From a virus: 64,000 nucleotides of DNA. The notes under the pieces are model-generated. The model made no database searches and was not told where the DNA came from. It saw only the letters and a list, made by a program, of their open reading frames with translations. Below, one piece after another: positions 59,177 through 64,000 of the stretch; position 1 is the stretch's first letter, and every line of letters starts with the position of its first letter. Position numbers and translations under genes: made by a program. The stretch covers positions 1 through 64,000 of the IMG/VR virus record IMGVR_UViG_3300017917_002441; one strand, given 5' to 3'.

Positions 59177-59598
59177 TGTGGCCCAAATCATTTAATCAAC
59201 GACTAGCGTCTTGGGCCGACCTCAAAGAGTTCGCATCAACTGCGGATCTTGAAACAGCTCTAAACACCATTGATGCATGGTGGAAAAAATCTCCGTGGCA
59301 GCCATATTATCTGCATTGGGATGACCAAAAAGATTGGCCAGACCCTTGGCAGTTATTGAGCGATAATGTGTTCTGCGGTCTTGCTCGCGGACTAGGAATC
59401 CTTTATACTATAGCTATTATAGATCGTCCTGATCTGCAGGATGCCTGCTTGGTTGAGGTCGAAGGAGACAATTTAGTCCTTGTGCATGGGGGGAAATATA
59501 TATTGAATTGGGACGGCCAAGCCGAGTTAAATACCAGCCCAAGCACAAGAACTCAAAGACGACTAGCACAGTCGCAAATAAAACAGCATTACAATTAA
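59176..59598 (+). CDS. Conserved T4-like phage protein, unknown
   Basis: 140 residues, ATG overlapping the spike stop by one base (TGATG). MWPKSFNQRLASWADLKEF, IDAWWKKSPWQPYYLHWDDQKDWPDPWQLL and DNVFCGLARGLGILYTIAII, then LVLVHGGKYILNWD. I recall this Trp-rich protein from many cyanophages and pelagic phages; function unknown. Coupling to the spike suggests a spike-assembly or late role. Confidence 0.72.
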   Translation: MWPKSFNQRLASWADLKEFASTADLETALNTIDAWWKKSPWQPYYLHWDDQKDWPDPWQLLSDNVFCGLARGLGILYTIAIIDRPDLQDACLVEVEGDNLVLVHGGKYILNWDGQAELNTSPSTRTQRRLAQSQIKQHYN

Positions 59599-59613
59599 GA
59601 AAACGAGTAAAGA

Positions 59614-61941
59614 ATGACGCAAATTACAGTTGTTAAACGGAGCGGTCAAAAAGAGCCGCTGGTGATCGAGAAGTGGCAAGCTCAAGTGGCCAAGGTCTGC
59701 AAAGGTATAGCAGATGTTAGTCAAAGCATGATTGAAATCAAGGCACAGCTACATTTCTATGATGGTATTACTACACAAGAGATTGACGGCATTACATTAC
59801 GTGCCATTGTTGACCTTATTGACGTAGAGCAAAATCCTGATGTTGGCCACACCAACTATCAATACGTGGCTGGTAAGCAACGTCTATCAATGTTGAGGAA
59901 GGATGTTTACGGCGACTATACGCCTCCTCACCTCTATGAGATTGTCAAGAAAAACGTCAGCGTGGGTCTTTATACTCCTGAGCTATTAGAGTGGTACAGC
60001 GAGGAAGACTGGAACCGCATGAATGACATGATTGATCATGAAAAAGATGAGCACTATTCATATGCGGCTATTGAACAGCTGATTGAAAAATATCTTGTGC
60101 GCAATCGTGCCACAAAAGAAATTTATGAAACACCTCAGGTGCGATACATGGTTGCGGCTGCAACAGTGATGCACAAAGAGGAACCCAACAGCGCACGTAT
60201 GCGTTTGATCAAGGAGTATTACAATGCGGCTTCTGATGGCCTATTTACTCTTGCTACTCCTGTCCTCGCTGGTCTTGGTACACCTACCAAACAATTTAGT
60301 TCTTGCGTTCTTATTCGCAGTGATGATGATTTGGATAGCATATTTGCTAGCGGAGAAATGATGGCAAAATATGCCAGCAAACGTGCTGGCATTGGCTTAG
60401 AGATTGGTCGACTACGTCCATTGGGCTCGCCTATTAGAGGCGGCGAAATTATGCACACTGGCATGATTCCTTTCTTGAAGAAGTGGTTTGGTGACTTACG
60501 TAGCTGTTCACAAGGTGGCATTAGAAATGCAAGTGCAACAGTGTTTTATCCCATATGGCATCATCAATTTGATGACCTAATTGTATTAAAGAACAATCAG
60601 GGCACAGAAGAAACTCGTGTGCGCCACATGGACTATGGTGTTGTTCTATCTGCGTTCTTTTGGCGTCGTTTTAAGAATCAAGAAAACATTACTTTCTTTG
60701 ATCCTAATCAAGTACCTGACTTGTACGAAGCATTTTATCAAGACACCAAGAAGTTTGAAGAGCTGTATGTAAAATATGAAAAGCGCAATGACTTACGCAA
60801 AAAGGTCATGAGTGCTGAAGAAGTATTCAAAGGTGGTATTCTCAAGGAGAGGACTGATACCGGTCGCATCTATCTAGTGTTTATTGACAACGTCATGAAT
60901 CAAGGACCGTTTGACCCAGAATACCACACAATCTATCAGTCTAACCTATGCTGTGAGATCTTACTACCTACGAAACCATTCAAGCGACTTAACGATCCGG
61001 AAGGCCGAATTGCTCTTTGCACCCTTGGGTCCATTAACTGGGGTGCCTTCCGCAATCCTGAGGACATGCGTCGTGCTTGCCGCATACTCCAGCGTAGCCT
61101 TTGCAATATTCTGGACTATCAAGACTTCTTGAGCATTCAAAGCGAACTCAGCAACAAGGAAATACAGCCCTTGGGTATTGGTATTACAAACCTTGCTTAC
61201 TGGCACGCCAAGCGTGGATTCAAGTATGGAGAACACGATGCACTGGGCGAAGTTAAATCTTGGATGGAACATCAAGCATACTACTTGACTGAAGCCACTG
61301 TTGAATTGGCCAAGGAACGTGGAGCCTGTTTGCATAGTGATCGTACATGGTACGGTAAAGGCGTGTTTCCCTGGGAGCGTAGAGCGCAGGGTGTCAATGC
61401 ATTGGCCGACTTTACACCCGAACTTGACTGGGAACCTTTGCGTGAGCAAATGAAACAGTACGGTGTTCGCAACGCCACACTGATGGCAGTGGCTCCTGTA
61501 GAATCTAGTTCTGTTGTGATCAACTCAACCAATGGTATTGAAATGCCCATGAGTTTGATTACTGTTAAAGAAAGCAAAGCCGGATCACTTACTCAAGTGG
61601 TTCCCGAATATCATAAGCTAAAGAACAAGTACCAGCTAATGTGGGAACAAAAAGACTGCGACGGGTATTTAAAAACAGCCGCAGTGATTGCGGCCTATGT
61701 TGACCAAAGCATTAGTACCAATACATTCTACAATCCCGCACACTTTGCAGACCGTAAGGTCCCTACTACATTGATTGCCAAGAACTTGATGCAAGCACAT
61801 CAGTGGGGATTAAAGACGTTCTACTATAGCTTGATCAACAAGGCTGGAAGTAAGTCTACAAACACACAGCCCAACAACGTGCAGGCCATGGAGCCTGTAA
61901 ATTACGACGATGTTGAAGATTGCGAATCGTGCAAACTATGA
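59614..61941 (+). CDS. nrdA: Ribonucleotide reductase class Ia, alpha subunit
   Basis: 775 residues. It reduces ribonucleoside diphosphates for DNA synthesis. The N-terminal ~90 residues form an ATP-cone (VVKRSGQKEPLVIEKWQAQV). Active site: Cys in FSSCVLIRSDD, the Asn-x-Cys-x-Glu triad in SNLCCEI, and the partner Cys in IALCTLGSINWG. Substrate loop AVAPVESSSVVINSTNGIE. The C-terminal DCESCKL is the redox-relay Cys pair reduced by glutaredoxin or thioredoxin. Matching beta subunit and glutaredoxin are encoded just downstream. Confidence 0.95.
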   Translation: MTQITVVKRSGQKEPLVIEKWQAQVAKVCKGIADVSQSMIEIKAQLHFYDGITTQEIDGITLRAIVDLIDVEQNPDVGHTNYQYVAGKQRLSMLRKDVYGDYTPPHLYEIVKKNVSVGLYTPELLEWYSEEDWNRMNDMIDHEKDEHYSYAAIEQLIEKYLVRNRATKEIYETPQVRYMVAAATVMHKEEPNSARMRLIKEYYNAASDGLFTLATPVLAGLGTPTKQFSSCVLIRSDDDLDSIFASGEMMAKYASKRAGIGLEIGRLRPLGSPIRGGEIMHTGMIPFLKKWFGDLRSCSQGGIRNASATVFYPIWHHQFDDLIVLKNNQGTEETRVRHMDYGVVLSAFFWRRFKNQENITFFDPNQVPDLYEAFYQDTKKFEELYVKYEKRNDLRKKVMSAEEVFKGGILKERTDTGRIYLVFIDNVMNQGPFDPEYHTIYQSNLCCEILLPTKPFKRLNDPEGRIALCTLGSINWGAFRNPEDMRRACRILQRSLCNILDYQDFLSIQSELSNKEIQPLGIGITNLAYWHAKRGFKYGEHDALGEVKSWMEHQAYYLTEATVELAKERGACLHSDRTWYGKGVFPWERRAQGVNALADFTPELDWEPLREQMKQYGVRNATLMAVAPVESSSVVINSTNGIEMPMSLITVKESKAGSLTQVVPEYHKLKNKYQLMWEQKDCDGYLKTAAVIAAYVDQSISTNTFYNPAHFADRKVPTTLIAKNLMQAHQWGLKTFYYSLINKAGSKSTNTQPNNVQAMEPVNYDDVEDCESCKL

Positions 61942-62630
61942 GGATAGGATTTTTTGGTGATAGCTTTTGTTCTGCCAAAGATACAAGGCAATCATTCAAC
62001 ACCTATATCTACAACATAGAAAAACACTACGGTGCAGACATAGTTAATCTAGGATACGGTGGTAGTTCTATATACGATTTGATAGCAATACAACTCAAGC
62101 CGTATATCAGTGACTTGTTGGATGTATATGTATTTGTGTGGACAGATTCTATGCGAGTGTTTCATAGAAGCATACGCAATTTAAAAAGTAATTTTGTAGG
62201 CAGTAAATCTGATCCAATTGCCAATGCAGTAAGAGATTACTACAAATACATTCACGACGACGAAGTGGCCCATCTTCAGTACGTGGCAACATTGCAATAT
62301 ATTGACAATCATATATTACCCCAGTTGCACAAGGCAAAAATTATACACATGTGGTCGTTTGGAAGGTTACCGCGGCATGCATGGGATAACAAAGAATTTG
62401 ACACAAACGAAATTGAGTATAACCATACATGGAAGAACGGAATAGAAGTACGTCCTCCGCTGATAACATTGGGCATGGTTGACAACAAGATTTCTAAAAC
62501 GTATAATGATCGTGTGCCAAATCACATACATGGTGATGTGTTAAATCAAACTTTGTCAGACATTATTATTGACATTGTTGATAACTATACAACTGCATCG
62601 TCGCCAGTAACTATTAGGAAAAATGCATGA
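61938..62630 (+). CDS. SGNH/GDSL-like hydrolase inside nrd operon
   Basis: 230 residues from ATG 61938, overlapping the nrdA stop (ATGA). RIGFFGDSFCSAK carries the GDS block I, NLGYGGSSIYDLI block II, and RVPNHIHGDVL a possible block V His. The middle has VYVFVWTDSMRVFHRS. Fourth SGNH copy in the window. It has no obvious link with nucleotide reduction, so it looks like an inserted cargo gene between nrdA and nrdB. Substrate unknown. Confidence 0.68.
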   Translation: MRIGFFGDSFCSAKDTRQSFNTYIYNIEKHYGADIVNLGYGGSSIYDLIAIQLKPYISDLLDVYVFVWTDSMRVFHRSIRNLKSNFVGSKSDPIANAVRDYYKYIHDDEVAHLQYVATLQYIDNHILPQLHKAKIIHMWSFGRLPRHAWDNKEFDTNEIEYNHTWKNGIEVRPPLITLGMVDNKISKTYNDRVPNHIHGDVLNQTLSDIIIDIVDNYTTASSPVTIRKNA

Positions 62631-63727
62631 GCAAACAACAATATAATTTAAAAACCAAAACTGACTATCTACATCGCAAGATGTTCCTGGACCCAGCAGG
62701 CCCTGTGACCATTCAACGATTTGAAGAAGTTAAGTACAACAAGATTGCTAAATTTGAGCAAGAAGCTCGTGGCTTCTTCTGGGTACCAGAAGAAATCTCT
62801 CTAACCAAGGATGCCGCAGACTTTAAAGATGCGTCAGACACAGTGCGGCACATCTTTACGTCAAACCTACTGCGTCAAACCGCGCTGGATAGCTTGCAAG
62901 GTCGCGGCCCAAGTCAAATCTTTACCCCTGTGGTAAGTCTGCCAGAACTAGAAGCACTGGTGTACAACTGGACATTCTTTGAAACTAATATTCACAGTCG
63001 TAGTTACAGTCACATCATTCGTAACATTTACAATGTACCTAAAGAAGTGTTTAACACCATTCACGACACTGAAGAGATCGTTGGCATGGCAAGTAGTATT
63101 GGCCGGTATTACGACAAGTTACATGTGTTAAATTGTAACAAAGAGGCAGGATTTCATGTTGACGAACGTGAACACATTCATGCCATTTGGCTGGCACTCA
63201 ACGCCAGCTACGGCTTAGAGGCATTCCGCTTCATGGTGAGTTTTGCTACAAGTCTAGCCATGGTCGAGAATCGTATCTTTATTGGCAACGGCAATATCAT
63301 TAGTTTGATCTTGCAAGACGAAATCTTGCACAAAGAGTGGACTGCTTTCTTGATCAATCAAGTGGTCAAAGAAGATCCTAGATTCAAGGCCGCGCAAGTT
63401 GAATGCGAAGCTGAAGTGTACCAAATGTACCAGGATGTGATCCGTGAAGAAAAGGACTGGGCAGACTACTTGTTCAAAAAAGGTCCAGTGATTGGTCTTA
63501 ACGCCAATATTCTTAAAGACTTTGTGGACTACACAGCCGCAGGTGCGCTAAAGGAAATTGGTATCAAATATCAACATCCAGCACCCAAGACTACACCAAT
63601 CCCTTGGTTCAACAAACACGTTAATACATCAAACAAACAAACTGCACTTCAAGAAAACGAATCAACTAATTATGTTATTGGGGTGTTAAGTGACAATCTC
63701 AACTACGACGAGTTGCCGCAAATTTAA
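62627..63727 (+). CDS. nrdB: Ribonucleotide reductase class Ia, beta subunit
   Basis: 366 residues. It houses the di-iron/tyrosyl-radical cofactor. Ligand motifs follow the E. coli order: TALDSLQGRGP (Asp), ELEALVYNWTFFETNIHSRSYSHI (Glu, His and the radical Tyr context SRSYSHI), GLEAFRFMVSFATSLAMVEN (Glu) and LILQDEILHKEW (Glu, His). The C-terminus ends in a DNLNYDELPQI tail, the peptide that docks on NrdA. Overlaps the SGNH gene by four bases. Confidence 0.95.
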   Translation: MSKQQYNLKTKTDYLHRKMFLDPAGPVTIQRFEEVKYNKIAKFEQEARGFFWVPEEISLTKDAADFKDASDTVRHIFTSNLLRQTALDSLQGRGPSQIFTPVVSLPELEALVYNWTFFETNIHSRSYSHIIRNIYNVPKEVFNTIHDTEEIVGMASSIGRYYDKLHVLNCNKEAGFHVDEREHIHAIWLALNASYGLEAFRFMVSFATSLAMVENRIFIGNGNIISLILQDEILHKEWTAFLINQVVKEDPRFKAAQVECEAEVYQMYQDVIREEKDWADYLFKKGPVIGLNANILKDFVDYTAAGALKEIGIKYQHPAPKTTPIPWFNKHVNTSNKQTALQENESTNYVIGVLSDNLNYDELPQI

Positions 63728-63743
63728 TTCAAGGAAGAAAGAA

Positions 63744-63971
63744 ATGACCAAAGCCATAGTATGGAGTAAGTATCACTGCCCTTATTGCGATCAAGCCAAA
63801 GCACTGCTAAAGCAAAAAGGAATCGCATTTGAAGAAAAGAAAATTGGTGACGGCTATACCAAAGAAGAACTGTTAGAAGCAGTGCCCACAGCACGTACAG
63901 TGCCACAGATTTTCCTTGATGGAAAATTAATTGGCGGATTTACCGAACTCAAACAACATTTACAAGGATAA
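63744..63971 (+). CDS. grx: Glutaredoxin
   Basis: 75 residues from ATG 63744 (AAGGAAGAAAGAA upstream; the upstream open frame overlapping nrdB is rejected). AIVWSKYHCPYCDQAKALL holds the CPYC active site (Cys12, Cys15), TVPQIFLDGKLIGGFTEL the cis-Pro and glutathione-binding GG. T4 encodes a comparable NrdC. It reduces the NrdA C-terminal Cys pair. Confidence 0.92.
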   Translation: MTKAIVWSKYHCPYCDQAKALLKQKGIAFEEKKIGDGYTKEELLEAVPTARTVPQIFLDGKLIGGFTELKQHLQG

Positions 63972-63972
63972 C

Positions 63973-64000
63973 ATGAATATCAACACCGGAGAAGTTTACA
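63973..64000 (+). CDS. Start of next gene, cut by window end
   Basis: ATG one base after the glutaredoxin stop, with AAGGATA upstream; only MNINTGEVY is visible. Product unknown. Confidence 0.5.

Overview
The window is part of the genome of a large, strictly lytic-looking, T4-like myovirus. The basis is the gene set: contractile tail sheath and tube, gp4-type head completion protein, TerS and TerL (gp16, gp17), gp32, UvsX, UvsY, UvsW, gp41 helicase, gp61 primase, a probable gp62 clamp-loader subunit and NrdA/NrdB. Many small conserved proteins are of the kind I know from marine and freshwater T4-like phages (cyanophages, pelagic proteobacterial phages). The host cannot be read from the sequence; E. 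coli-like sigma70 promoters and host-like IscU/IscA point to a proteobacterium or similar aquatic bacterium (inference). Portal, major capsid protein, prohead protease, DNA polymerase and sliding clamp are not in the window, so this is roughly a third to a half of a genome. No tRNA, CRISPR array, integrase or insertion sequence was seen.

Layout. 0-16.8 kb: virion and packaging block (sheath, tube, tube-like protein, gp4, TerS, candidate capsid-internal proteins, secreted thermonuclease, radical SAM enzyme, SGNH protein, TerL, large modular virion protein). 16.8-24 kb: recombination genes (gp32, uvsX, uvsY) interleaved with cargo (Asp/Asn hydroxylase, acyltransferase, radical SAM, glycosyltransferase-like proteins). 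23.9-33.8 kb: a two-strand surface-glycan island with GDP-mannose dehydratase, four paralogous capsule-type (KpsS-like) proteins, five GT-A-type glycosyltransferases, a cytidylyltransferase-phosphomannose isomerase fusion and a methyltransferase. 33.8-36.7 kb: small early-type genes behind repeated sigma70 promoters, an AAA ATPase, and a prepilin-like protein. 36.8-48.4 kb: replication block (uvsW, probable gp62, a miniature PolIII-alpha-like protein, gp61, gp41) with more cargo. 48.4-59.6 kb: fibre, spike and virion proteins, a nucleotidyltransferase/ligase-like fusion, IscU/IscA and a PD-(D/E)XK nuclease. 59.6-64 kb: nrdA, an SGNH gene, nrdB, glutaredoxin.

Two promoter classes are visible. 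Early/middle genes have TTGACN-17-TATAAT-like sites. Virion genes have a TAAATA or CTAAATA box like the T4 late promoter. In at least nine cases, from both classes, the box lies so close to the ATG, with no Shine-Dalgarno, that the mRNA should be leaderless. Several virion-block proteins start with a short tag ending in (L/I/V)-x-Glu followed mostly by Ala/Ser, like the T4 capsid-targeting sequence cut by the prohead protease. This suggests a set of cargo proteins packaged in the head and injected with the DNA. The glycan island, SGNH proteins, tailspike and prepilin-like protein all concern the cell surface. The IscU/IscA pair could supply clusters to the phage's two radical SAM enzymes.
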